Origin: Namhaeicola sp039714555
GTDB lineage: Bacteria > Bacteroidota > Bacteroidia > Flavobacteriales > Flavobacteriaceae
Length of the DNA stretch: 64,000 nt
Direction of reading: 5' to 3'
NCBI GenBank assembly: GCA_039714555.1
Contig: JBDLJB010000003.1
Coordinates: forward strand, 83,239 to 147,238
Made by a program: the position numbers and the translations under genes
Shown here: positions 25,237 through 35,143 of the stretch, in pieces
How the letters are laid out: each line of letters opens with the position of its first letter
Position numbering within the stretch: position 1 is the stretch's first letter
Notes under the pieces: model-generated
What the model was told of the DNA's origin: nothing
The model's database searches: none
What the model saw: the letters and a program-made list of their open reading frames with translations, nothing else

Positions 25237-25773
25237 ATGAAAAGAAATATTTTTATTATAACTTTATTCATTTTATTCTTCGTTAATTCAACAATATCTG
25301 CTCAAGAATTTAAAGGTATTGATAAAAACCCGCATGATATAGCATATTATCGTGCTAATAAGATCTCACCACCAATCATAAAAGTGCTTTATGGCCGTCC
25401 ACAAAATAGTGGAGATGAAGTATTTGGCTCTACTATTCCTTTTGATAAAGTTTGGGGTGTTGGTGCAAATGAAGCTACTGAAATTAGATTCTTTCAAGAT
25501 GTAGTTTTTGGTGATATTAAAGTTAAGAAGGGTACATATGTTATGTATGCGATTCCTCAAGAAAAAGAATGGACAATTATTTTAAGTTCAAATCTTGATG
25601 TTTGGGGCTCATACGAATATAATGAAAAGTATGATGTAGCACGTGTACAAGCAAAAGTTAGCAGAGCAGAACAAATAGATGTTTTCTCAATTGGTTTTAA
25701 AGAAAAAGGAAAAAAAGTTAATATGGCCTTAGGTTGGGATACTACAAGAGTTACAGTTCCAATTATTTTATAA
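25237..25773 (+). CDS. DUF2911 secreted protein, copy 2
   Basis: A 178-residue paralogue of the preceding gene, with the same block order (YGRP, WGVGANEATE, GTYVMY, EKEWTIILS, DVWGSYEY, DVAR, WDTTRV) and its own signal peptide (1-22). By eye about 45% identical, a tandem duplication. It ends 4 nt from the convergent nagB stop with no terminator visible between. Confidence 0.85.
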   Translation: MKRNIFIITLFILFFVNSTISAQEFKGIDKNPHDIAYYRANKISPPIIKVLYGRPQNSGDEVFGSTIPFDKVWGVGANEATEIRFFQDVVFGDIKVKKGTYVMYAIPQEKEWTIILSSNLDVWGSYEYNEKYDVARVQAKVSRAEQIDVFSIGFKEKGKKVNMALGWDTTRVTVPIIL

Positions 25774-25777
25774 AAAT

Positions 25778-27691
25778 TTAAAAATAATAACGCCTAAATG
25801 CTTCTAATGCCGCATAGTCGGCTAAGCCTAAAGTGTTATATTTTTCTGCGGTCTCTTTGTTTTTATCTTCTGCACGCATCCAGAATTCTCTTGAGTCATC
25901 TCCTTGGAATAAAGCGCCGTCTTTTTGCGATTGATGGTAAAAAATAGCTTGTCGTTTCTTTAATACCTGATCGGGACTCATTGGAACTGTCATTTCAATT
26001 TCATGTATATCCCATTCGTGCCATGCACCTCTGTATAACCAAACTCTGCAATCATTCATGTATTTTTCACCTTTCAGTTGTTTTATAGTGAGAAATAATG
26101 AGTCTAGACAAACTTTATGTGTACTATGCGGACCGGCAAGATCTTCGGATGCATAAATTTGATGAGGTTTAATTTTTGAAATCAAATCACTCATTATTTG
26201 AGTATCGGAATCACTTAATTTATTTTTAGTTGGTTTTCCAGTTTCGTAAAATGGTAATTCTAAAAAGTGAACATTTTCATCCAATATATTTAGATATCTG
26301 GTTGTGGCTATAGATTCTTTTCGGCGAATCAAACTTTTTAATTTTCTTACTTCTAGCGTATCAATATCGTATTCTTTTTTATTATTAATATCTTCAATAA
26401 TATTATTTGCATATAAGTTTCCTCCATTCAAGTCTTGCGCTACTTCGGCAAATTTCATAGCTTCCTCATCAGCAACTGCAATATTTCCTGAAGTTTGATA
26501 TGCTATATGTACTTCATGATCTTGTTCTATAAGTCGGTCAATTGTGCCACCCATAGAGATTACATCGTCACCGGGATGTGGACTAAATATAATAATACGT
26601 TTTTTTGCTGGATCTTTGCGCTCTGGTCGATTGGTATCATCGGCATTTGGTTTTCCTCCGGGCCAACCGGTAATTGTATGTTGTAATTTATTGAACAAAA
26701 TGATATTTAAGTTATATGCAGAACCATGTTCAACCAATAAATTTGACATACCATTGTTGTTGTAATCAGTGTCGGTTAGTTTTAGAATGGATTTTTGTTT
26801 TAGATCACTCAACCAAACTGCAGCTTTTAGGCTCAAATTTTCATTCCAATCGCATGATTTTACAAGCCAAGGAGTTTTTACCCTTGTTAATTCTTGTGAG
26901 GCATCTTCATCTAAAATAAAAGTACAATTATTGTGATTTTGTAAGTAAGAAGATGGTATTTCAGAAGTAATTTCATTTTCTACAGCTTTTTTAATTACTA
27001 CTGCTTTATTGATACCCCAAGCTAGTAAAACAATTCGTTTTGCTTTACGGATGGTACTAATTCCCATAGTAATGGCTACTCTAGGAACATTGTCAATTCC
27101 TAAAAAAGCAGGTGCTGCATCTACACGTGTAATATGATCTAAAGTGATATTTCTAGTACCAGAATTGTAATGCGAACCCGGTTCATTAAAACCAATATGG
27201 CCGGTTCTACCAATACCTAGTAATTGAAAATCCAAACCTCCTTTACTTTTGATTTTCATTTCGTAATCAATACAGAATTGTTGAATCTTATCAGGAGCAA
27301 TTGTACCGCTTGGGATATTGATATTTTCAGGAAGAATATCGATATGATCGAACAAGTGTTCGTGCATAAAATACCAATAACTTTGGATATTCTCTTTTTC
27401 CATTGGATAATATTCATCCAAATTAAAAGAAATAACATTTTTAAAGCTCAATCCTTCTTCTTTATGCATTCTTACCAACTCTTCATAAACATCAATTGGT
27501 GAAGAACCTGTTGCTAAACCAAGAACGCAATTTTTATTTTGTGCAGCTTTATCTTTAATAAGCTCTGCAATTTCTTGAGCTACTATTTTGGAAGCTTTCA
27601 AAGAATCTTTAAAAACAACATTGTGGATCTTTTCAAATCGTGTATTTTCAAATTTACCTGCTTCTGCGTGTTTAATAATGTCAATTTTCAT
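25778..27691 (-). CDS. nagB: Glucosamine-6-phosphate deaminase fused to a PIG-L-type domain
   Basis: A 637-residue two-domain protein of the form typical in Bacteroidota. The N-terminal half (about 1-270) is NagB, converting GlcN-6-P to fructose-6-P and ammonia; GLATGSSP, NLDEYYP and GIGRTGHIGFNEPG are visible. The C-terminal half (about 365-620) is a PIG-L/LmbE-like deacetylase domain. The metal/catalytic motif expected as HPDD reads His372-Pro-Gly-Asp-Asp, so the usual general-base Asp is Gly374. It lies downstream of a ROK kinase and MFS transporter and belongs to amino-sugar use. A -7 element TATCTTTG (minus) lies at 27775-27782. Confidence 0.93.
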   Translation of the reverse strand: MKIDIIKHAEAGKFENTRFEKIHNVVFKDSLKASKIVAQEIAELIKDKAAQNKNCVLGLATGSSPIDVYEELVRMHKEEGLSFKNVISFNLDEYYPMEKENIQSYWYFMHEHLFDHIDILPENINIPSGTIAPDKIQQFCIDYEMKIKSKGGLDFQLLGIGRTGHIGFNEPGSHYNSGTRNITLDHITRVDAAPAFLGIDNVPRVAITMGISTIRKAKRIVLLAWGINKAVVIKKAVENEITSEIPSSYLQNHNNCTFILDEDASQELTRVKTPWLVKSCDWNENLSLKAAVWLSDLKQKSILKLTDTDYNNNGMSNLLVEHGSAYNLNIILFNKLQHTITGWPGGKPNADDTNRPERKDPAKKRIIIFSPHPGDDVISMGGTIDRLIEQDHEVHIAYQTSGNIAVADEEAMKFAEVAQDLNGGNLYANNIIEDINNKKEYDIDTLEVRKLKSLIRRKESIATTRYLNILDENVHFLELPFYETGKPTKNKLSDSDTQIMSDLISKIKPHQIYASEDLAGPHSTHKVCLDSLFLTIKQLKGEKYMNDCRVWLYRGAWHEWDIHEIEMTVPMSPDQVLKKRQAIFYHQSQKDGALFQGDDSREFWMRAEDKNKETAEKYNTLGLADYAALEAFRRYYF

Positions 27692-27869
27692 AAGTTGTTG
27701 ATAATTATGTTCGAATAATGTTGAATCTATTTTCTAAGATAATACTTTGAATACCTCAATAGATGCTCTGATTTCAAAGATAGTAATATCTTATTTTTGT
27801 CAGAGTATAATTATAAGTTTTTTTTAAGCCGTTATAGAGAAATGTATATTTAATAAAATTGCAATTCTA

Positions 27870-28736
27870 TTATGAATTTGTTCTGTCAAAAAAAATTGAT
27901 GCAGCACCTAAGATAGCAATATTTTGTGTGTTCGTAAATTTGACTTCTAAATTTTTGAAAGATTCAGCAGATGGAAATTTTTTAATAGAATTTGTCATAG
28001 AATTTATAAAAAATTCTTTAGATTTTGAAACAGAGCCTCCAATTATTATCATTTTTGGATCAACAGAAAACATAATTGTCTTAATAGCATTTCCAAGGTG
28101 ATTCCCAAAATTGTTAAATGCATCAATAGCTTTATGATCTCCGTTTTTTGCTTTTTTCAATAGATTTTCTCCTGTTGTATTATAAAAGGTCTTAAAATAT
28201 TTTCCGCTACAATAATCTTCGTACGTTTTGTCTAAATAAGGAATTGATCCAAATTCTCCCGAACCGCAGTTGGCATCTTTTAAAAGGTGACCGTTCGTTA
28301 TTATTCCAGACCCCATACCTGTACCAATAGTAACACCAACAAAATTGTCACATTGTTTTCCTTGTCCGAATTTATATTCACCATAGGCAAAACAATTTGC
28401 ATCATTATCCAGGTATACAGGTACATTGAATTCTTTTTGAAGTATATCCGAAAGATGAATTTCTTTCCAGGAAGGAATGTTTTGAACATGGTAAACAATG
28501 CCTTTTTGTCTATCTACAAAACTTGGAACACCAATGCCTATTCCTTCAACAGTTTCGTCAAAAAGATCTGAAATCACATCAATTATCTGCTTGACAACAA
28601 CCAAAGGGTCTTCTGATTTATTGTCAATTAAAGAATACTTCTTTTTAATAATATCAGTTCCATCAATAAGGCCTGCCTCAACTTTTGTACCTCCCAGGTC
28701 AACTCCAATGATTCTTTTACTTTTAATTAGATCCAT
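27870..28736 (-). CDS. ROK-family sugar kinase
   Basis: A 288-residue ROK kinase. The phosphate loop GVDLGGTKVEAG is at residues 10-21, the catalytic Asp is in LDNDANCFAYGE (about 128-139), and VGVTIGTGMGSG follows. The usual CxCGxxGCxE zinc motif is replaced by a sparse DYCSG. Likely phosphorylates glucose or an amino sugar such as GlcNAc. It is 5 nt downstream of the MFS transporter gene and upstream of nagB, which favours GlcNAc. Confidence 0.88.
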   Translation of the reverse strand: MDLIKSKRIIGVDLGGTKVEAGLIDGTDIIKKKYSLIDNKSEDPLVVVKQIIDVISDLFDETVEGIGIGVPSFVDRQKGIVYHVQNIPSWKEIHLSDILQKEFNVPVYLDNDANCFAYGEYKFGQGKQCDNFVGVTIGTGMGSGIITNGHLLKDANCGSGEFGSIPYLDKTYEDYCSGKYFKTFYNTTGENLLKKAKNGDHKAIDAFNNFGNHLGNAIKTIMFSVDPKMIIIGGSVSKSKEFFINSMTNSIKKFPSAESFKNLEVKFTNTQNIAILGAASIFFDRTNS

Positions 28737-28741
28737 CTAAT

Positions 28742-29992
28742 TTATTTTTTCTTTTTTATATCAATTGTTTTATTACTGATAAGTGGTTTTGCCCAAAAAC
28801 CAATACTTAAAATATATGCAAGTAATACAAAGTTGAAAAACATACCTACTTTTAAAGAAGTAAAATCACTAATAAATCCAATTATTAATTGTACAATGGC
28901 ACCACCCATGATTCCGCTTACAAGAATTCCAGCAAAGGCGCCATGATGTTTGTCAAGAGAATTTAAAGCTAGTGAAAAGATTATAGGATACATAACAGCA
29001 AGAAAAAAACCACTTGTTTGAAATGCATAAAGCGATGTATTTGCATTACCAAAAAGTGCAACGCCTAAACTAGTAATTGCCAGACTTGTAAATAATTTCA
29101 ATACTACTTTGCTATCCATAATTTTTAGTAATAATAACCCAATTATACCTCCAATTGTCATTAATCCCCAGAAATTTCCAACAGTATTAGCGCCAATGGT
29201 TTCCGGATCGATACCGTGATAAGTTTGTAGGAATTTAGACATCCAATAAGAAATACCTTGTTCTACACCTACATAGGCGAATATTCCAAAAAAGAAAAGA
29301 ACAACTGTTCTGTTTTTAAAAAGGGTTAAATAACTATCTTTTGAACCAACTTTCTCGTCTTCTTGAAGTTCAACTTTTGGGAATTTTGTTAACAGAACCA
29401 GTAAGATCATTAAGAAGCTTAAAATTGCAAAAACCCAATAGATAGAAACCCATGTTTTATCAGAAGGAACTATTCCAGACATGAAACTGATAAAGCTACT
29501 TTGTTTATTGGCAGTTTTATCAATGCTTGTAACAAGCCATGAATAAACCTGTGGACTTACAAATGAGGCAGCACCAAATATTAATTGTGCTACTACTGAA
29601 GTAAAAGCATAATTTTCTTCACCTCCTGCAACGCGTAAAAGCGGATTTATAACAACTTGTAGAATTGCCATTCCAGTACCAATAGTAAAAAGAGAAAACA
29701 TAAAGACTCCAAAACTTGGAATGCCTGCAAAAAGCAATGAAGCTAATAATGCTAAGGCAAATCCTAGAATAATCATTCTCTTTTCACCATACTTTTCCAT
29801 CATAAAACCAGCAGGAATTGACATAATTCCATAGGCTATAAAAAATGAAAAGGGTAAAAAACCTGCCATGGTTTCATTCAAGTCATAACTTGAAGAAACA
29901 CTTGGGTTAAGTGCTCCAAGTATGTTTGTTAAAAATGATATAACAAAGAATGCTAAAAAAATTAATAATACAATGATATAATTACGTTTCAT
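28742..29992 (-). CDS. MFS sugar transporter (FHS/NagP-like)
   Basis: A 416-residue major-facilitator protein with about 12 membrane spans. Features of the fucose/glucose/galactose-H+ symporter group are GFLPFSFFIAYGIMSIPAG and the basic EKYGEKRM after the second span. In context with ROK kinase and nagB it probably imports N-acetylglucosamine or a related sugar; the substrate is inferred from neighbours. Confidence 0.88.
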   Translation of the reverse strand: MKRNYIIVLLIFLAFFVISFLTNILGALNPSVSSSYDLNETMAGFLPFSFFIAYGIMSIPAGFMMEKYGEKRMIILGFALALLASLLFAGIPSFGVFMFSLFTIGTGMAILQVVINPLLRVAGGEENYAFTSVVAQLIFGAASFVSPQVYSWLVTSIDKTANKQSSFISFMSGIVPSDKTWVSIYWVFAILSFLMILLVLLTKFPKVELQEDEKVGSKDSYLTLFKNRTVVLFFFGIFAYVGVEQGISYWMSKFLQTYHGIDPETIGANTVGNFWGLMTIGGIIGLLLLKIMDSKVVLKLFTSLAITSLGVALFGNANTSLYAFQTSGFFLAVMYPIIFSLALNSLDKHHGAFAGILVSGIMGGAIVQLIIGFISDFTSLKVGMFFNFVLLAYILSIGFWAKPLISNKTIDIKKKK

Positions 29993-30035
29993 TTTTTGAT
30001 TTTTGATTACTTTTTATCTTCACTAATTTAAATTT

Positions 30036-31655
30036 CTATTTTACTTTCTCTCCACCAAGCCATGTTTCCAAAACTTTTAATTCAGGAACCTTTTCAATAT
30101 CTAATTCCATGATATTTTCATCTAAAATGACAAAATCAGCAAATTTCCCAACCTCAATACTGCCTTTTTCATTTTCTTCAAAATTGGCATAAGCTGCCCA
30201 TATGGTCATACCTTTTAATGTTTCTTCCTTTGTTAATGCATCATCAGCTTGAAATCCTTTTTCAGGATATCCTTTTACATCTTTTCGTGCTACAGCGGCA
30301 TAAAAAGTTAACATAGGATTTACTTTTTCAACAGGAAAATCAGTTCCTAAAGCAACTTTACCATATTTATTTAACAATTGCTTATAGGCATAAGCTCCTT
30401 TGATTCTTTCATTTCCTAATCTATCTTCGGCCCAATACATATCACTTGTAGCATGAGTTGGTTGAATTGAAGGAATTATATTATTAAAATATTTAAAATC
30501 TTCAGGAGAGATCACCTGTGCATGTTCAATTCTCCATCGTCTGTCAGGTTTTCCTTTCAAAACTTCAGCATAAGTTTTAAGCAAGAATGAATTTGCAGAA
30601 TCACCAATGGCATGGGTATTCATTTGAAAATCAGAATTGGCAATTTTCTTTGCAGTTTCCCTAGTAGTTTGTAGATCATTAACCAAAGCCCCAAAGTGAT
30701 TTTCTCTATCACTGTAAGGTTTTTTTAAAGCGGCACCTCGAGAACCCAATGCACCATCTGCATAAAATTTAAAAGAACGAACATTTAATCTGTCAGTTTT
30801 TATTATTCCATTCTTTAAGTAATGATCAAGATTATTTTTATTTGCCGAAACCATGGCATAAATCCTCATTTTTAGATCACCTTTTTGTTGTAAACTATCA
30901 ATAAGGTCAATGGTTTTTTTATCTAAACCGGCATCATCAACTGTAGTTAATCCTAAGTTAAAGCAATATTTTTCAGCATCTTTTAAGGCTTGAATAGCTT
31001 CTTTTTTTGATACAGAAGGAATAATTTTATTTACAAAATCCATGGCATTATCGATTAAAACACCAGTTATTTTTCCATTTTTTTTAATAATTTCTCCTCC
31101 GGTTACTTTTGTGTTTTCATTTATCCCTGCTAAATCTAAAGCAACTTGATTTACAAGCATTGCGTGTCCGTCGATTCTTCTTACGGCAATAGGTATTTTA
31201 GGAAATAATTTATCTAATCTTTCTTTAGTAGGATATTCTTTAATATCCCAATCATTTTGATCCCATCCTCTACCAAAAATAAACGCACTGTTTTTTTCTT
31301 TTTGGAAGGTTTTAATTCTTTCAATTACTTCATTATAACTTTTAGTACCGGAAAGATCTACTTTTTGCATATATAATCCTAAACCATAAAAATGACAATG
31401 TGCATCAATCAAACCAGGAACAATCGTTTTATTATTAGCATCTATAATATTTGTGCTTTTAAATTTTTTTAAAATATCAGCATTACTGCCAACGGCAATA
31501 AATTTTCCATTATTAATTGCAAAAGCTTCTGCTTTTTGAAAATGATCATCAACTGTATAAATATTTCCGTTTTTTATAATTAATTCAACTTGCTGTTTTG
31601 AAGTGCAAGAAGTTATTAATATTAAAATCAAGATGAGTGTTAAGGTTTTCTTCAT
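30036..31655 (-). CDS. Lipoprotein amidohydrolase (YtcJ-like)
   Basis: A 539-residue metal-dependent amidohydrolase of the YtcJ-like group. A lipoprotein signal peptide ends ITSC (Cys17), so it is anchored outside the cytoplasm. The HxH metal motif is DAHCHF. Other active-site parts are RIDGHAM, YADGALGSRGA, NTHAIGD, RIEHAQ and a late Asp in GTDFPVEKVNP. The family acts on cyclic or N-acyl amides; substrate unknown. Located 43 nt upstream of the MFS transporter and possibly cotranscribed with it. Confidence 0.88.
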   Translation of the reverse strand: MKKTLTLILILILITSCTSKQQVELIIKNGNIYTVDDHFQKAEAFAINNGKFIAVGSNADILKKFKSTNIIDANNKTIVPGLIDAHCHFYGLGLYMQKVDLSGTKSYNEVIERIKTFQKEKNSAFIFGRGWDQNDWDIKEYPTKERLDKLFPKIPIAVRRIDGHAMLVNQVALDLAGINENTKVTGGEIIKKNGKITGVLIDNAMDFVNKIIPSVSKKEAIQALKDAEKYCFNLGLTTVDDAGLDKKTIDLIDSLQQKGDLKMRIYAMVSANKNNLDHYLKNGIIKTDRLNVRSFKFYADGALGSRGAALKKPYSDRENHFGALVNDLQTTRETAKKIANSDFQMNTHAIGDSANSFLLKTYAEVLKGKPDRRWRIEHAQVISPEDFKYFNNIIPSIQPTHATSDMYWAEDRLGNERIKGAYAYKQLLNKYGKVALGTDFPVEKVNPMLTFYAAVARKDVKGYPEKGFQADDALTKEETLKGMTIWAAYANFEENEKGSIEVGKFADFVILDENIMELDIEKVPELKVLETWLGGEKVK

Positions 31656-31708
31656 TATACGATATTTAGATGCGTAAATATATAAATATTTTAGGTGATT
31701 TTTCTCTT

Positions 31709-31738
31709 TTGTGCTTTCCTACATTAAATGTAACTTTG
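31709..31738 (+). promoter_or_regulatory. Bacteroidota promoter of leuS
   Basis: TTG (31709-31711), 19-nt spacer and TAACTTTG (31731-31738): an exact -33/-7 pair. The predicted 5' leader is about 60 nt before the GTG start. Confidence 0.75.
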
Positions 31739-31806
31739 CACTTTTTGAAAGTCAAAATTGCAAGGTTTTTATTAAATAAACCGCAAATAATTTAAATATC
31801 AGTAGA

Positions 31807-34755
31807 GTGAATTATTATTTTAACGAAATTGAAGCGAAATGGCAAAAGTATTGGTTTGATAATCAAATATTTAAAGCTGATAATCAAAATGGGAAACCAA
31901 AGTTTTATGTGTTGGATATGTTTCCTTATCCAAGCGGTGCCGGCTTACATGTAGGACACCCATTAGGATATATTGCAAGTGATATTTATGCGAGATATAT
32001 GCGTCATAAAGGTTATAACGTTTTACATCCAATGGGATATGATTCTTTTGGTTTGCCTGCAGAACAATATGCAATTCAAACCGGTCAACATCCGGCAAAA
32101 ACTACTGAGGAAAATATAAAAACCTATCGCCGACAATTAGATCAAATTGGGTTTTCATTTGATTGGAGTAGAGAAGTAAGAACTTCAAATCCGGATTATT
32201 ATAAATGGACCCAATGGATTTTCATACAATTATTTGAATCTTATTATTGTAATGATGCTCAACAAGCCAGGCCAATTTCTGAATTGGAAGAAGTTTTTAG
32301 AGCAGAAGGGAATTATAGAATTAATGCTGCTGCAGATGAAAATATAGAAATTTTTACGGCAGAAGAATGGAAGAATTATTCTGAAAAAGAAAAACAAGAA
32401 ATATTAGCAAAATACAGATTAACTTATTTATCGGAGACAGAGGTGAATTGGTGCCCTGCTTTAGGTACAGTTTTGGCTAATGATGAGATCGTTAATGGTG
32501 TTTCAGAAAGAGGAGGTCATCCCGTTGTTCGCAAAAAAATGAAACAGTGGTCAATGCGAATTACTGCTTATGCACAACGTTTGTTAGACGGATTGGATAA
32601 AATTGATTGGCCACAACCTTTAAAAGATTCTCAAATTAATTGGATAGGAAGATCAGAAGGAGCTATGGTATCCTTCAAAATTATTGATCATAATGAAAAA
32701 ATTGAAGTTTTCACAACTCGACCTGATACGATTTTTGGCGTATCATTTATGACTTTAGCACCAGAGCATGATTTGGTTTCAAGAATTACTACAGACAAAT
32801 ATAAAGATGCTGTAGAAAAATATAAAGATGCAACTTCAAAAAGAAGTGAAAGAGATAGAATGGCAGATGTGAAAACAATTTCCGGTCAATTTACAGGTGC
32901 CTATGTTGAACATCCTTTTACAGGTAAAAAAGTACCAATTTGGATTGGTGATTACGTGCTTGCAAGTTATGGTACGGGGGCTGTAATGGCTGTGCCTTGT
33001 GGTGATCAACGTGATTATGACTTTGCCAAACATTTTAATATTGAAATCCCAAATATTTTCCAAGACATTGATATTTCTGAACATGCTTGTGAAGATAAAA
33101 CTGCTGTAATTGCAAATTCAGATTTTATTAGTGGTATGCCGGCAAAAAAAGCTATTAAAAGAATTATTTATGAATTAGAACAAAAAGGAATAGGTAAAGG
33201 TAAAGTGAATTACCGCTTACGCGATGCTGTTTTTTCTCGTCAAAGATATTGGGGAGAACCCTTCCCGGTTTATTACAAAGATGGAATGCCTCAGATGATT
33301 GATGTTCAATTTTTACCTTTAAGATTGCCTGAAGTAGAAAAATATTTACCAACAGAAGACGGTAAGCCACCCTTAGGGAATGCACATGACTGGGCTTGGG
33401 ATAGTATTGAGAATAAAGTAGTGAGTAATGAGAAAATTGATAATAAAACTACATTTCAATTAGAGTTAAATACAATGCCGGGTTGGGCAGGTAGTTCATG
33501 GTATTTTAATCGATATATGGATGCAGAAAATTCAAATGAATTTGCTGGCAAAAAAGCATTAAATTATTGGAAAGATGTTGATCTTTATATTGGCGGTAGT
33601 GAACATGCTACCGGACATTTATTATACTCTCGTTTTTGGCAAAAGTTTTTATTTGACAGAGGGTTATTACCAGTAGACGAATATGCAAAAAAGTTGATCA
33701 ATCAAGGAATGATACTGGGTACAAGTGCATTTGTTTACAGATGGGAATATGAAAACGGAGAAGAATCTGATAAAGCCAAAAAAACAATCTTTGTTAGTAA
33801 GACGAAGATGGAAAAAATTATCAAAGAAAGAGAAACTATAGAAAATTCAAAAAGAGGTGTAATTGGCGAACATGTTGATTTGGTAAATGTTTCAAAAAAT
33901 ACATCGGGTAATAAATGGTCACATTTTACACCAATTCACGCAGATGTTTCATTTGTAAATGCTTCCAATGAGTTGGATATAGAAGCTTTTAAAAATTGGC
34001 GTCCTGAATATAAAGATGCTGAATTTGTATTGGAAGATGGTAAATATATTGTTGGACGGGAGGTAGAAAAAATGTCCAAATCAAAATATAATGTTGTTAA
34101 TCCCGATGATATTTGTGAAGATTATGGAGCAGATACTTTGCGAATGTATGAGATGTTCTTAGGTCCGCTTGAGCAAGCAAAACCATGGAATACAGCAGGA
34201 ATATCAGGAGTACATGGTTTTCTAAAAAAAATGTGGAAATTATATCACAGTGGTGAAAATGGTATTTTTTATGTTTCTGAAGAAGAGTCTACAAAAGAAG
34301 AATTAAAAACTTTGCATAAAACAATTAAAAAAGTTGATGAAGATATTGCTGATTTCTCATTTAATACTTCAGTGAGTTCTTTTATGATCGCTGTAAATGA
34401 ATTAACATCTCTAAAATGTAATAAGAGAAAAATATTAGAGCCCTTAGCTATTTTAATATCACCGTATGCACCTCATATAGCTGAAGAACTATGGAATAAA
34501 ATGGGTAATGATGGTTCTATTTCAAAAGTTGAATTCCCGGTTTTAGATCTTAAACATTTGGTAGAAAGTACTAAAACCTACCCAATTTCTTTTAATGGAA
34601 AATTGAGATTTACAATGGAATTGTCCTTAGATCTTAGTAAAGATGAAATTGAAGCAGCAGTCTTGGCCCATGAAAAAACAAAACAACATCTTGCAGGTAG
34701 AACCCCTAAAAAAATAATTGTTGTACCCGGTAAAATTGTAAATATTGTAGGTTAG
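31807..34755 (+). CDS. leuS: Leucyl-tRNA synthetase
   Basis: A 982-residue class I synthetase. The HIGH-type motif is GLHVGHPLG near residues 46-54, and KMSKS is at 755-759. The editing domain (CP1) spans roughly 220-420 with TTRPDTIFGVSF. It is longer than the roughly 860-residue E. coli enzyme, mainly through an insertion before KMSKS (about 640-740) that is usual in Bacteroidota. It starts with GTG. Its TAG stop shares a base with the GTG start of the next gene. Confidence 0.97.
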   Translation: MNYYFNEIEAKWQKYWFDNQIFKADNQNGKPKFYVLDMFPYPSGAGLHVGHPLGYIASDIYARYMRHKGYNVLHPMGYDSFGLPAEQYAIQTGQHPAKTTEENIKTYRRQLDQIGFSFDWSREVRTSNPDYYKWTQWIFIQLFESYYCNDAQQARPISELEEVFRAEGNYRINAAADENIEIFTAEEWKNYSEKEKQEILAKYRLTYLSETEVNWCPALGTVLANDEIVNGVSERGGHPVVRKKMKQWSMRITAYAQRLLDGLDKIDWPQPLKDSQINWIGRSEGAMVSFKIIDHNEKIEVFTTRPDTIFGVSFMTLAPEHDLVSRITTDKYKDAVEKYKDATSKRSERDRMADVKTISGQFTGAYVEHPFTGKKVPIWIGDYVLASYGTGAVMAVPCGDQRDYDFAKHFNIEIPNIFQDIDISEHACEDKTAVIANSDFISGMPAKKAIKRIIYELEQKGIGKGKVNYRLRDAVFSRQRYWGEPFPVYYKDGMPQMIDVQFLPLRLPEVEKYLPTEDGKPPLGNAHDWAWDSIENKVVSNEKIDNKTTFQLELNTMPGWAGSSWYFNRYMDAENSNEFAGKKALNYWKDVDLYIGGSEHATGHLLYSRFWQKFLFDRGLLPVDEYAKKLINQGMILGTSAFVYRWEYENGEESDKAKKTIFVSKTKMEKIIKERETIENSKRGVIGEHVDLVNVSKNTSGNKWSHFTPIHADVSFVNASNELDIEAFKNWRPEYKDAEFVLEDGKYIVGREVEKMSKSKYNVVNPDDICEDYGADTLRMYEMFLGPLEQAKPWNTAGISGVHGFLKKMWKLYHSGENGIFYVSEEESTKEELKTLHKTIKKVDEDIADFSFNTSVSSFMIAVNELTSLKCNKRKILEPLAILISPYAPHIAEELWNKMGNDGSISKVEFPVLDLKHLVESTKTYPISFNGKLRFTMELSLDLSKDEIEAAVLAHEKTKQHLAGRTPKKIIVVPGKIVNIVG

Positions 34756-35018
34756 TGAACTGGAGCATAGAGATCATAGGTATAATTGCAGCCGTTTTAA
34801 CTACTTTTGGATTTGCACCCCAAGTAATTAAGTCATATAAAACAAAAAATGTAGAAGGTGTATCATTGACTATGTATTTGGTGATGTTCTTTGGACTTAT
34901 TTTCTGGTTAATTTACGGTTTTCTTATTGATAGTTTTGCTATTAAATTGGCAAATATTGTTTCAGGAATATTGGTTTTTACATTAATTTTATTACGAATT
35001 ACATATAAAAATAAATAA
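34755..35018 (+). CDS. SemiSWEET sugar transporter
   Basis: An 87-residue protein with three membrane helices and the PQ-loop motif FAPQVIKSYKTKN (about 20-32), which defines bacterial SemiSWEETs. They dimerise to carry small sugars such as sucrose or glucose across the inner membrane. GTG start, overlapping the leuS stop by one base, so translation is probably coupled. Confidence 0.9.
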   Translation: MNWSIEIIGIIAAVLTTFGFAPQVIKSYKTKNVEGVSLTMYLVMFFGLIFWLIYGFLIDSFAIKLANIVSGILVFTLILLRITYKNK

Positions 35019-35044
35019 AGTTTTAAAAATACTTTATTTATTTA

Positions 35045-35073
35045 TTGCAGATTGAAAAAAGTTTATAAATTTG
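35045..35073 (+). promoter_or_regulatory. trp operon promoter
   Basis: TTG (35045-35047), 18-nt spacer and TAAATTTG (35066-35073), an exact -7 match. Transcription would begin about 7-10 nt before the leader peptide ATG at 35087. Confidence 0.75.
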
Positions 35074-35086
35074 CAAACATATATTT

Positions 35087-35143
35087 ATGAAATCACAAAA
35101 ATTACATACTTGGTGGTGGTCTTTACGGAAACAAAATTCGTGA
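35087..35143 (+). CDS. trpL: trp operon leader peptide
   Basis: An 18-codon frame, MKSQKLHTWWWSLRKQNS, with three consecutive Trp codons at 35111-35119 and a TGA at 35141-35143. The stop overlaps the 5' arm of the antiterminator. This is the classical attenuation design: ribosomes stall at UGG codons when charged tRNA-Trp is scarce. Confidence 0.9.
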   Translation: MKSQKLHTWWWSLRKQNS

